A DNA stretch of 64,000 nt from the NCBI RefSeq assembly GCF_900187425.1, contig NZ_FYDJ01000005.1:1-64000 (forward strand), given 5' to 3'. The notes below the pieces were generated by a model that worked only from the letters and a program-made list of their open reading frames with translations, ran no database searches and was not told the DNA's origin. Source of the stretch: Pseudomonas sp. Irchel s3h14. GTDB taxonomy: Bacteria; Pseudomonadota; Gammaproteobacteria; Pseudomonadales; Pseudomonadaceae. Below, in pieces: positions 1 through 7,782 of this stretch (position 1 is its first letter; each line of letters starts with the position of its first letter). Both the position numbers and the translations under genes were made by a program.

Positions 1-55
1 GCAGAACGACCCAGTCTTTGAAGTCGCTTTCGTATCGCTTGCCCATTTTGGACAT
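1..55 (-). CDS. Start of a gene cut by the window edge, possibly an IS transposase OrfA
   Basis: On the minus strand an ATG at 55 is preceded by an AAGGTGA-like ribosome binding site and opens 18 codons that run off the left edge. The peptide starts MSKMGKRYESDFKDWVV. A basic start followed by YxxxFK and VV resembles the helix-turn-helix start of IS3-type OrfA transposases, but 18 residues cannot prove it. If correct, an insertion sequence borders the steroid cluster and may have truncated the dispersed repeat seen just inside. Confidence 0.35.
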   Translation of the reverse strand, partial: MSKMGKRYESDFKDWVVL

Positions 56-135
56 TTGTTATTCACCTTCGCCCTCTTGAATGATTGAGTCAATCAACAA
101 GGGCGACAGGTAGCCTGACACGGAGGGGTTTGAAA

Positions 136-200
136 AAAAAGTGAGTCGCCGTAAGGGCGAAACCGTCAGCCGCCATAACCGAAGGAATGGATATGTACTC
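136..200 (+). repeat. Truncated copy of a dispersed Pseudomonas repeat
   Basis: This stretch matches 35376-35438 in the same orientation. Both have AAAGTGAnnCGCCGTAAGGGCG, then GCCGCC or GCCGCC-like spacing, and both end GGATATGTAC. The 35 kb copy has about 210 further bases on its left that are missing here. It is a non-coding dispersed repeat; the short ORFs through it are not convincing genes. Confidence 0.7.
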
Positions 201-240
201 AACCAACAAGAGCCTGGTCGGCCCAGAGGCCGCCAAGGCC

Positions 241-258
241 TAGTCCCCTCGGACGATG
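241..258 (+). promoter_or_regulatory. Palindromic operator 1 (TAGTCC-N4-GGACGATG)
   Basis: The sequence TAGTCCCCTCGGACGATG ends 63 bp before the flavin reductase start at 321. It is one of ten related sites in the steroid region and probably controls the four-gene operon 321-4366. Binding by the LuxR-type regulator at 17429 is an inference. Confidence 0.7.
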
Positions 259-320
259 TTACAGAGGGGCGTCGGAGCAAGAATCCATCGCACTCCATGC
301 ACAACGAAAGGGCTAGTGCG

Positions 321-836
321 ATGAACGACATCAATTTGAAAGCCGACATGCTCCAGGCCATGCGCCGCCTGGCCAAGTCAGTCACCATAATCAGCACCAG
401 TAACGGCTCCGAGCGCTTCGCCATGGCCGCCACGGCAGTCGACTCCCTCAGCACCGAACCCCCATCGCTACTCATCTGCATCAACAAAACCGCCTCCCCC
501 CACGCCGCACTGGCGACCGGCGCAGACTTCTGCGTCAACATCCTCGGCGTCGAACAACAAGACCTCGCCCACCTGTGCAGCGGCGCAATCAAAGGCGAAG
601 CACGATTCGACCGAGGCAACTGGCTAACCAGCGCCGGCGGCATTCCCTACCTGGGAGACGCCCAATCGGCAATCCTCTGCCGGCAAGACGGCCACTTCAG
701 CTACGGCACCCACACCGTCTTCATCGGGCGCATCCTGCAAATCCACACCAGCGAAGCGATCACCCCGCTGGTCTACCTCGACGGCACCTACACCACCACC
801 GCCAAACCCGTACCCTCCTTCGCTGTCGCCGGCTGA
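321..836 (+). CDS. Flavin reductase (HsaB/HpaC-like small subunit)
   Basis: A 171-residue protein of the flavin reductase family that supplies reduced FMN or FAD to a two-component monooxygenase. The usual family pattern is visible: an N-terminal VTIIST strand, the AATAVDSLSTEPPSLLICIN flavin-binding stretch near residues 34-53, and a C-terminal FIGRI..PLVYLDGTY. The family is usually 160-190 residues, so it is full length. I chose ATG 321 because a longer frame from 141 reads through repeat sequence. In steroid degraders this protein (HsaB) partners HsaA, which hydroxylates 3-HSA; no HsaA is seen in this window, so its oxygenase must lie elsewhere. It is the first gene of an operon with the KstD-like, SDR and KshB-like genes and follows operator 1. 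Confidence 0.8.
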   Translation: MNDINLKADMLQAMRRLAKSVTIISTSNGSERFAMAATAVDSLSTEPPSLLICINKTASPHAALATGADFCVNILGVEQQDLAHLCSGAIKGEARFDRGNWLTSAGGIPYLGDAQSAILCRQDGHFSYGTHTVFIGRILQIHTSEAITPLVYLDGTYTTTAKPVPSFAVAG

Positions 837-847
837 GGCCTGAAAAA

Positions 848-2527
848 ATGGACAGCCTGAACGGGTTGACGGCGTTGCGAGTGAGCAGCGCCGACCAGCT
901 GAACTGGGATGATCGCTGCGACTTGCTGGTGGTCGGCTTTGGCGGCGCCGGCGCCTGTGCCGCCATCGAAGCGGCCAGTCGCGGATTGGCGGTGCTGGCG
1001 CTGGACCGCTTTGAAGGTGGCGGCGCCACCGCGCTCAGTGGCGGAGTGGTGTATGCCGGCGGCGGCACGCCGTATCAACGTCAGGCCGGCTATGAAGACA
1101 GCAGCGAAGCGATGTTCAACTACCTGCGCCGGGAAGTCGGCGAGGCCGTCAGCAGCCAGACGCTGCGTAGTTTCTGCGAAGGCAGTGCCGAGCAACTGGC
1201 GTGGCTTGAGCGTCAGGGTGTCGCGTTCGAATCCAGCGTGCCGCCGCACAAAACCTCGTACCCAAGCGATCAGTACTACCTTTATTACTCCGGCAATGAA
1301 GCCGTGCCGGCCTATGCCGCCGTTGCCAAACCGGCACCTCGCGGTCACCGCACCAAAGGCCCCGGCATGTCCGGCGCCAGCCTGTTCGCCCCGCTCAAGG
1401 CCAGCGCCTTGCGTCACGGTGCGCGCCTGCGCAGCCAGTGCGAAGTGCGGCGGCTGGTGCTCGACACCCGCGATCAGGTGTTGGGGGTCGAAGCCTGGCA
1501 ACTGCCGCCCGGTAGTCGCGCAGCCCGTCAACATGCCCGGCTTTCGCGCTGGGCCAGCGCCATCCACATGTACGCCCCGGCATTGGCCGACCGTTTGCGC
1601 GCTCGCTTGCGACGCATCGAACAAACCAGTGCCGAACGCCAGCTGATTCGCGCCGAACAGGGTGTGTTGCTGAGCAGCGGCGGTTTTATCTTCAATCGCG
1701 GCTGGGTCCGCCAGCATGCGCCGCAGTATCTGGCCGGTTTGCCGCTGGGGACCACTGGCTGTAACGGCAGCGGAATCGCCCTGGGCCAGAGTGCCGGTGG
1801 CAGCGTGGCGCGGATGGACAAAGTCAGCGCCTGGCGCTTTATCAATCCACCACTGGCCTGGGCCCGAGGGCTGATCGTCAATGCTCGGGGGCAGCGTTAC
1901 GCCAACGAAGAAATCTACGGTGCGACCCTCGGCCACGCGATGGTCGAAGAGCAGGACGGTCGCGCGATTCTGATTCTCAACCGGGCATTGGTACGCGAGG
2001 CATTGCGTCAGGTCGGGCCGGGCAAAGTCTGGCAATTCCAGCGCCTGCCGGTGCTGCTCAACTTGCTGTTCAACGCCCGGCGCAGCAACAGCTTGACGAG
2101 GCTGGCCAAGCGTTGCGGATTGCCCGTCGAGGCCCTGCGACAGAGCGTGGAAGCCTATAGCCGCGCTGCGCGGGGCGAAGCCGTTGATACGTTCGGCAAG
2201 TCGCAAGCCATGCTCGCCGATATGGACCAGGGGCCGTGGTACGCCCTCGATCTGTCATTCGCCAGCCGCCTGTTTCCCTGCCCGGTCATCACCCTTGGCG
2301 GGCTGAAAGTCTGCGAGCTCAGCGGCCAGGTGCTGGACCACGCAGGTCAGCCGATCCGGGGTCTTTACAGCGCGGGCCGCAATGCAGTCGGTGTCGCTTC
2401 CAACCTTTATGTCTCCGGCCTGTCGCTGGCCGATTGCATCTATTCCGGTCGCCGGGCCGCTGCCCATCTGGCCGATCAAGTCGCACTTCAAACCACACGC
2501 TCAGGAGAACAACAATGCAACGTGTAG
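848..2527 (+). CDS. KstD-like FAD-dependent oxidoreductase 1
   Basis: A 559-residue flavoprotein of the fumarate reductase/3-ketosteroid delta1-dehydrogenase superfamily. The N-terminal dinucleotide fold DLLVVGFGGAGACAAIEA (about residues 25-42) is followed by GGGATALSGGVVYAGGG. The C-terminal ITLGGLKV and GLYSAGRNAVGVASNLYVSG form the second FAD contact. It is more divergent from classic KstD than the flavoprotein at 7779: the KstD C-terminal TYxGxGxTIG pattern is replaced by SNLYVSGLSLADC. It may therefore act on another ring position or on a later intermediate. It begins 11 bp after the flavin reductase and overlaps the next SDR gene by 13 bp, so translation is probably coupled. Confidence 0.75.
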   Translation: MDSLNGLTALRVSSADQLNWDDRCDLLVVGFGGAGACAAIEAASRGLAVLALDRFEGGGATALSGGVVYAGGGTPYQRQAGYEDSSEAMFNYLRREVGEAVSSQTLRSFCEGSAEQLAWLERQGVAFESSVPPHKTSYPSDQYYLYYSGNEAVPAYAAVAKPAPRGHRTKGPGMSGASLFAPLKASALRHGARLRSQCEVRRLVLDTRDQVLGVEAWQLPPGSRAARQHARLSRWASAIHMYAPALADRLRARLRRIEQTSAERQLIRAEQGVLLSSGGFIFNRGWVRQHAPQYLAGLPLGTTGCNGSGIALGQSAGGSVARMDKVSAWRFINPPLAWARGLIVNARGQRYANEEIYGATLGHAMVEEQDGRAILILNRALVREALRQVGPGKVWQFQRLPVLLNLLFNARRSNSLTRLAKRCGLPVEALRQSVEAYSRAARGEAVDTFGKSQAMLADMDQGPWYALDLSFASRLFPCPVITLGGLKVCELSGQVLDHAGQPIRGLYSAGRNAVGVASNLYVSGLSLADCIYSGRRAAAHLADQVALQTTRSGEQQCNV

Positions 2528-3270
2528 AAGGCAAAGTCTGCATCATCACCGGCGCCGCCAGCGGCATCGGTCGCGAAGACGCCCTGCTGCTGGCCCGTGA
2601 AGGTGCCAAAGTGGTGCTGACCGATCTCAACGAAGCAGCCGGACGCCAGGTCGCCGCAGAAATCGGCAGCAATGCGCTGTTCATTCGCCATGACATCGCC
2701 AGCGAAAGCGACTGGCAACAAGTGATCAAAACCACCCTGGAACACTTCGGACGCCTCGACGTGCTGGTGAACAACGCTGCGATTCTGGCCTTGGGCAGCA
2801 TCGAAGACACCACGCTGGAACTGTGGCAGAAGGTGCAGAAAATCAATGGCGACGGTTACTTTCTCGGCTGCAAATACGCGATCCAGGCCATGAAGGAAAC
2901 CGGCGGCGGCTCGATCATCAATATGTCGTCGGTGGCGGCACTGGGTGCGATGCCGATGTTCTGTGCCTACTCGGCGTCCAAAGGCGCGGTGGCGGCAATG
3001 ACTCGCTCGATTGCCTTGCACTGCAAACAACAGGGCTACCGCATTCGCTGCAACAGCGTGCACCCGGATGGCGTCAACACGCCGATGACCCAGGCCTTGA
3101 CCGGCGGCCAGCCGATCCCTCAGGAAGCCCTCGACCAAGACCCGATGAATCGTATGTGCGCGCCCCGGGACATTGCCAATGTGGTGCTGTTCCTCGCCAC
3201 TGACGAGTCACGCTTCGTCAATGGTGCCGAGATCCGCGTCGACAACGCCCAATTGATCAGCGGGCTCTGA
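2515..3270 (+). CDS. 3beta/17beta-hydroxysteroid dehydrogenase-like SDR
   Basis: A 251-residue classical short-chain dehydrogenase. TGAASGIG (about residues 12-19) is the NAD-binding loop, NNAA sits in the core, and SSV...YSASK holds the catalytic Ser-Tyr-Lys. The stretch IRCNSVHPDGVNTPM near residue 180 closely recalls the NSIHPDGIYTPM signature of the Comamonas testosteroni 3beta/17beta-hydroxysteroid dehydrogenase, so oxidation of a 3beta- or 17beta-hydroxyl to the ketone is the best guess. The ATG at 2515 has AGGAG upstream and lies inside the end of the flavoprotein gene. An AACAACAA stretch (2508-2515), a possible Crc/Hfq target, runs into the start codon. Confidence 0.8.
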   Translation: MQRVEGKVCIITGAASGIGREDALLLAREGAKVVLTDLNEAAGRQVAAEIGSNALFIRHDIASESDWQQVIKTTLEHFGRLDVLVNNAAILALGSIEDTTLELWQKVQKINGDGYFLGCKYAIQAMKETGGGSIINMSSVAALGAMPMFCAYSASKGAVAAMTRSIALHCKQQGYRIRCNSVHPDGVNTPMTQALTGGQPIPQEALDQDPMNRMCAPRDIANVVLFLATDESRFVNGAEIRVDNAQLISGL

Positions 3271-3283
3271 GGCCGAGGTGAAC

Positions 3284-4366
3284 ATGGGCACGCAACAGCA
3301 GAACCTGACACCGGCCGAATCAGCGACGGGAAGCTACTCATTGCAAGTGTGCGCGGTGATCGACGAGACCTTTGATGCGCGCTCGCTGGTGCTTGAAATA
3401 CCACCGCCACTGCGTGAGCGCTTTCGTTACAAACCGGGCCAGTTCCTGAGTTTTCGCGTGCCTTGCGCCGGCAAGCTGTTGACCCGCTGTTACTCCATGG
3501 CCAGCTCGCCGCTGTCGGATGGGCTGCCCAAGGTCACGGTCAAACGGGTCGAGGGCGGCCGGGTGTCGAACTGGATGAACGAAGTACAGGTCGGTGACTG
3601 GCTGGAGGTGTTGCCGCCAGCCGGGCATTTCTGCCTGAACGAGGAGCAATCGGTTGACAGACCGCTGGTGCTGTTCGGTGGAGGATCGGGCATTACCCCG
3701 GTGTTTTCGATCCTGAAATCAGTGCTACACAGCAGCCAGCGGCCGATCAAGTTGATCTACGCCAACCGCGATGAAGCCTCGGTGATTTTCAAGGATGAGC
3801 TGCGTCAGTTGATCAAGGCGCATCCTGATCAACTGCACGTGGTGCACGTCCTCGACTCGGTTCAGGGTTTCCTGACCGAGGCTCAGGTGCGTCATCTGCT
3901 GCGCGGTTCGGCTGGCGGTGACTACTTCATCTGCGGACCGGGGCCGTTCATGGACACCGTGGAGCGCACGCTGTTGGGACTGGGCGAAGCCGCCGAACGC
4001 ATCCATGTCGAGCGCTTCGTCTCGCCTCCGGATCCCGACGAACTACTCGCTGAAGCAACCCTGGCTCGGGTGGCAGCCCTCGGATCACGGTGCGAGGCGT
4101 TGATTGTCGAGCTCGATGGTCAGCAACACGAAATTACCTGCCGCCCCGGCGACACCCTGCTGCAAAGTTGCAAAGCGGCAGGCCTGGACGTGCCCTCCTC
4201 TTGCGAAGAAGGTTTTTGCGGGGCCTGCATGTGCGTCGTCCAGGAAGGTCAGATCCAGCTGGCACGCAACGATGTGCTCAGCCCCAAAGAGTTGGCCGAA
4301 GGCTGGACGCTGGCCTGCCAGAGCCGTCCAACCGGCGCCCGGGTACGGTTGAAATTCCCGGATTGA
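3284..4366 (+). CDS. kshB: 3-ketosteroid 9alpha-hydroxylase reductase (KshB-like)
   Basis: A 360-residue oxygenase reductase with three parts: an FAD-binding barrel (RCYSMASS near residues 66-73), an NAD-binding domain (FGGGSGITPVFSIL, and YFICGPGPFMDTV), and a C-terminal plant-type [2Fe-2S] domain with CEEGFCGACMC near residues 306-316 and a final cysteine in WTLACQSRP. This order (flavodoxin reductase then ferredoxin) is that of KshB and PaaE reductases. It would pass electrons from NAD(P)H to KshA, encoded at 16250 under its own operator. I chose ATG 3284, which follows GAGG at good spacing, over GTG 3278. Last gene of the first operon. Confidence 0.8.
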   Translation: MGTQQQNLTPAESATGSYSLQVCAVIDETFDARSLVLEIPPPLRERFRYKPGQFLSFRVPCAGKLLTRCYSMASSPLSDGLPKVTVKRVEGGRVSNWMNEVQVGDWLEVLPPAGHFCLNEEQSVDRPLVLFGGGSGITPVFSILKSVLHSSQRPIKLIYANRDEASVIFKDELRQLIKAHPDQLHVVHVLDSVQGFLTEAQVRHLLRGSAGGDYFICGPGPFMDTVERTLLGLGEAAERIHVERFVSPPDPDELLAEATLARVAALGSRCEALIVELDGQQHEITCRPGDTLLQSCKAAGLDVPSSCEEGFCGACMCVVQEGQIQLARNDVLSPKELAEGWTLACQSRPTGARVRLKFPD

Positions 4367-4380
4367 ACGTCCGTCAGCCA

Positions 4381-4398
4381 TAGTCTCAACGGACGATC
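4381..4398 (+). promoter_or_regulatory. Palindromic operator 2
   Basis: TAGTCTCAACGGACGATC, 67 bp before the SDR start at 4466, matches the cluster consensus except for one half-site base and the final base. It would control the SDR-fadD3 unit. AACAATAA at 4445-4452, between the site and the start codon, fits the AAnAAnAA pattern bound by Hfq/Crc. Confidence 0.65.
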
Positions 4399-4465
4399 AC
4401 CTTGGCCGGGTCTGCGGTTAGACTCGGCCACAGCATTAGCCCACAACAATAAAAGAGGTGCAGTT

Positions 4466-5212
4466 ATGGCTCGTTTGCAGAACAAGGTCGCGGTGGTTAC
4501 CGGCGGCGCTTCAGGGATCGGTCTGGCCTGTGTGCGCCGCTTCGCCGCTGAAGGCGCGCAAGTGGTCGGGCTGGACATCGGCACCGCACCGGCGGATTTC
4601 CCTGGCCTGTTCATGACCCTCGATGTGCGCGATGAAGCGCAGGTCCAGCAGGTCATGCAAGAAGTCATCGGCCACTTCGGGCGCATCGACGTGCTGGTCA
4701 ACGCGGCCGGCGTCGCCGACCAGGGCAGCGTAACCCAGACCACCACCGCCAACTGGCAACGGGTGATGGACATCAACCTGACGGGCAGCATGCTCACCAG
4801 CAAATACGCGCTGGAATCGATGGTGTCGCAACGCAGCGGTTCGATCATCAACATCGGCTCGATCTTCGGTCTGCAAGGCTGCGACGGCAACGTTGCTTAC
4901 AACGTCTCCAAGGGTGGTATCAACCAGCTGACGCGCTCGATGGCCATTGATTACGGCTACGCCAATATCCGCGTCAACGGCTTGTGCCCCGGCCTGATCG
5001 AAACACCGATGACCAGCATGGTCCGCGAGCAGGAAGCCTTCCACGCCTTCTTCGCCTCGCAGCACATGCTCAATCGCTCCGGACAACCGGAAGAAGTGGC
5101 CAGCGTCGCGCTGTTCCTGGCTTCAGACGAAGCGTCCTTTGTCAGCGGTCAGATGATCGCCGTGGACGGTGGTTTCTCCGCCGGTCGCCGCTTCGCCCCG
5201 CCCGCCGCGTAA
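4466..5212 (+). CDS. SDR family oxidoreductase
   Basis: A 248-residue classical short-chain dehydrogenase with TGGASGIG near residues 12-19, NAAG, and a catalytic SIF...YNVSK set. The C-terminal VDGGFSAG is typical of NAD(H)-dependent members. The ribosome binding site AGAGGTG precedes ATG 4466. It is the first gene of the unit that also holds fadD3, so a ring C/D or hydroxysteroid ketone/alcohol step is likely. The exact substrate cannot be read from the sequence; it is one of five SDRs in the cluster besides the 3beta/17beta-HSD-like one. Confidence 0.75.
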   Translation: MARLQNKVAVVTGGASGIGLACVRRFAAEGAQVVGLDIGTAPADFPGLFMTLDVRDEAQVQQVMQEVIGHFGRIDVLVNAAGVADQGSVTQTTTANWQRVMDINLTGSMLTSKYALESMVSQRSGSIINIGSIFGLQGCDGNVAYNVSKGGINQLTRSMAIDYGYANIRVNGLCPGLIETPMTSMVREQEAFHAFFASQHMLNRSGQPEEVASVALFLASDEASFVSGQMIAVDGGFSAGRRFAPPAA

Positions 5213-5282
5213 CGTCTATCCGGCCGGGCACCCTGCCCGGTCTCTCCCCTTTTCGCACTTGTCCTCTAGCCGAGGAGGCCCC

Positions 5283-6863
5283 ATGCCGCCTGTCGCAAAC
5301 GCACTGACCATCGCCCAACTGTTCGCCAACGCTGCCCAGGCCTACGGCGACCGCCCGGCCATCGAGGATGACGGGCGCTCGATCAGCTACCGAGAACTCG
5401 ACCAGCTGCGCCGCCAAGCCGCCCGCGCGCTGCTGGCGCTAGACGTTCAAGCCGGGGATCGGGTGGCGATCTGGGCGCCTAATATGTGGGAATGGATCGT
5501 GGCCGCCGGTGCGCTACAAAGCGTCGGCGCAGCACTGGTGCCACTCAACACCCGCATGAAGGGCAGCGAGGCGGGTTACATCCTTCGCGAAAGCGGTGCC
5601 TGCATGCTGTTTGCCATCGGTGAATTTCTGGGTGCCGATTACCCGCGCATGCTGGCGTCTGAAGATCTGCCAGCGCTGCGCCAGATCGTCACCTTGCGCG
5701 ACGGTGGGTCGGGCACCCTGAACTGGGATGACTTCCTCGACCTGGGCGCAGACGTTTCGCAATTGTTCCTGCGAACCCGCGAACAAAGCTTTGGCCCGCA
5801 AGCGCTGTCCGACCTGCTGTTCACCTCGGGCACCACCGGCAAGCCAAAAGGCGTGATGACCCACCATGGACAAAACCTGCGGGTGGTGCGCGACTGGAGC
5901 GAGGTGGTGGGTTTGCGTGAGGGCGATCGTTACCTGATCGTCAATCCGTTCTTCCATTCCTTTGGTTACAAGGCCGGTTGGCTGGCGGCGCTGATGCGCG
6001 GCTGCACCATCGTGCCGCAGCAGGTGTTCGATGTGCAGGCGGTGCTTGAATGCGTCGAGCGCGAACGGATCACCGTGCTGCCCGGCCCGCCGACCCTCTA
6101 TCAGTCATTGCTTGCCCATCCGCAACGCAGCGAATTTGACCTGACGTCATTGCGGGTAGCGGTGACCGGTGCCGCGGCGATTCCGGTGGAGATGATCCGC
6201 CGCATGCGTGACGAACTGGGGTTTGCCACCATCGTCACCGCTTATGGACTTACCGAAGTCTGCGGTTTTGCGACGATCTGCCGTCCTGGCGATTCGCCGG
6301 AATTGGTCGCCAACACTAGCGGCCGGGCCATGCCTGGCGTGGAAATCCGCTGCGTTGGCAGCACCGGCCGCAGCCAGCCGGCCAACGTTCCCGGCGAGGT
6401 TCAGGTGCGCGGCTACAACCTGATGCAGGGTTATTTCAATGATCCGCAGGCCAGCCGGGAAGTCCTCGATGCCGACGGCTGGCTGCACACCGGGGACATC
6501 GGCGTGCTCGACGAACAGGGTTACCTGCGCATCACCGACCGCCTCAAGGACATGTTTATCACTGGAGGTTTCAACGTGTACCCGGCGGAGATCGAACACT
6601 GTTTGCTGACCTACCCCGGCGTGGCCCAGGTCGCGGTGATCGGCATCCCCGATGAACGTCTTGGTGAAGTGGCAATGGCCTTCCTGCTGCCGGCGCCGGG
6701 CATAGAGATCGAGCAAGCCCGATTCCTCGCTTGGTGCCGCGAGCAGATGGCCAACTACAAAGTCCCTCGCCGGGTGAGAGTGCTTGAGAGCATGCCGCTG
6801 AATGCGGCGGGGAAAGTGACCAAGAATGTGTTGCGCGAGTGGGCCGGGATTGGCGCTGACTGA
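5283..6863 (+). CDS. fadD3: Acyl-CoA synthetase, FadD3-like (HIP-CoA ligase)
   Basis: A 526-residue AMP-forming ligase. LLFTSGTTGKPKG (residues 178-190) is the P-loop, NPFFHSFGYKAGW and VLPGPPTLYQSLL follow, TAYGLTE is motif A5, DGWLHTGDIG contacts the ribose, and NAAGKVTK carries the catalytic lysine near the C-terminus. The stretches FFHSFGYKAG, LPGPPTLYQSLL and DRLKDMFITGGFNVYPAE strongly recall actinobacterial FadD3, which activates HIP (the C/D-ring propanoate left after A/B-ring loss) to HIP-CoA. The ATG follows GAGGAGG. With FadE30- and IpdF-like genes nearby, this places ring C/D degradation in the same cluster. Confidence 0.8.
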   Translation: MPPVANALTIAQLFANAAQAYGDRPAIEDDGRSISYRELDQLRRQAARALLALDVQAGDRVAIWAPNMWEWIVAAGALQSVGAALVPLNTRMKGSEAGYILRESGACMLFAIGEFLGADYPRMLASEDLPALRQIVTLRDGGSGTLNWDDFLDLGADVSQLFLRTREQSFGPQALSDLLFTSGTTGKPKGVMTHHGQNLRVVRDWSEVVGLREGDRYLIVNPFFHSFGYKAGWLAALMRGCTIVPQQVFDVQAVLECVERERITVLPGPPTLYQSLLAHPQRSEFDLTSLRVAVTGAAAIPVEMIRRMRDELGFATIVTAYGLTEVCGFATICRPGDSPELVANTSGRAMPGVEIRCVGSTGRSQPANVPGEVQVRGYNLMQGYFNDPQASREVLDADGWLHTGDIGVLDEQGYLRITDRLKDMFITGGFNVYPAEIEHCLLTYPGVAQVAVIGIPDERLGEVAMAFLLPAPGIEIEQARFLAWCREQMANYKVPRRVRVLESMPLNAAGKVTKNVLREWAGIGAD

Positions 6864-6864
6864 C

Positions 6865-6895
6865 GATCGTTCCCACGCTCTGCGTGGGAACGATC
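6865..6895. terminator. Strong hairpin between convergent genes
   Basis: A perfect 14-bp stem, GATCGTTCCCACGC, with a TCT loop lies between fadD3 and the converging SDR gene. The same CGTTCCCACGC-TCT-GCGTGGGAACG unit is a common Pseudomonas intergenic element. There is no long T run, so it may work as a bidirectional processing or termination structure. Confidence 0.6.
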
Positions 6896-6903
6896 AGTGT
6901 CGG

Positions 6904-7782
6904 CTAGACCACCCGTGCCGGATGTTGCTGGCGCGGGTCGCCGAGCATGGCGCGGTGGGAAGGTGGCTGACGGCCGCCGGCTTCGCTGATGCCGTAACCG
7001 GCGGCGATTTCAGCGGTGATTAATGTCTGCCCGGAGAACGTCATCAACTGCGGGTCATTGAGCAGAGCGTGAATCACCCGGCCATTGAATTGCGGGGTTT
7101 CAGCATTGGCCAGAAACGCCCGGTATTGCTCGCCATGTTGCTCGCCGGCTATCCGGGTGCGTTCGGTCAGTTGCGGGCCGAGCCATAACGATAACGCCGC
7201 CACGCCCCGCCCCTCGAAGTCGATGGCCATGTCAGCCGCCAGTTTGTCGCAACCAGCCTTTTGCGCACCGTACGCGGGGCCATGCATGTAACACCCGGCA
7301 CCGAATGAAGAGGTAAAACAGATCAGCCCTCGACCGCTGCGCAGCAACAACGGCGCGGCGTGATAACTGGCGATATAAGCCGAACGCAGACCAACGTCGA
7401 GGATCCGTACCAGGTCCAGCGGCTTCTCCCAGAAAGGCCCTGGCTCGATCAACTGGTCATGAATGAACGCGGCATTGTTCACCAGCAAATCCAGTTGGCC
7501 GCATTCCTTTTCAACCCAGGCGAACAGTGCCTGGACCTGCGCATCATCGGCATGATCGCAGACCACCGCGATACCCCGCCCACCTGCCGCAGTAATCGCG
7601 GCAGCCGTGTCCTTGAGTGAGCCGCGCAATGCATGCCCATACACATTCGATCCACCGTGCTCGGGAGCGCGTCCGGTGACAAACACCGTCATGCCCGCTG
7701 CGCCAAGGGCCAGGGCGATGCCCTGACCGACCCCGCGACTGGCGCCGGTCACCACCGCGACTTGTTTAAGTGGCTGATTCAT
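6904..7782 (-). CDS. SDR family oxidoreductase
   Basis: A 292-residue short-chain dehydrogenase, longer than the classical 250. TGASRGVG lies near residues 12-19, NNAA in the core, and TSSFGAGCYMHGPAYGAQK supplies the Ser, Tyr and Lys. An insert after the fold resembles the DHRS1-like subgroup. ATG 7782 overlaps the stop of the upstream KstD-like gene in an ATGA, with AGGAG before it, so the two are cotranscribed from operator 3. Substrate unknown; a steroid hydroxyl or an acyl-CoA intermediate is plausible from context. Confidence 0.75.
   Translation of the reverse strand: MNQPLKQVAVVTGASRGVGQGIALALGAAGMTVFVTGRAPEHGGSNVYGHALRGSLKDTAAAITAAGGRGIAVVCDHADDAQVQALFAWVEKECGQLDLLVNNAAFIHDQLIEPGPFWEKPLDLVRILDVGLRSAYIASYHAAPLLLRSGRGLICFTSSFGAGCYMHGPAYGAQKAGCDKLAADMAIDFEGRGVAALSLWLGPQLTERTRIAGEQHGEQYRAFLANAETPQFNGRVIHALLNDPQLMTFSGQTLITAEIAAGYGISEAGGRQPPSHRAMLGDPRQQHPARVV

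Noticed and set aside
59..643. Long minus-strand frame across the repeat and flavin reductase
   Set aside because: It covers the non-coding repeat and lies antisense to a clear flavin reductase; no protein features.
788..2206. 472-codon minus-strand frame opposite the KstD-like gene
   Set aside because: Antisense mirror of a GC-rich gene; composition rich in Gln, His and Ala, without motifs or a ribosome binding site.
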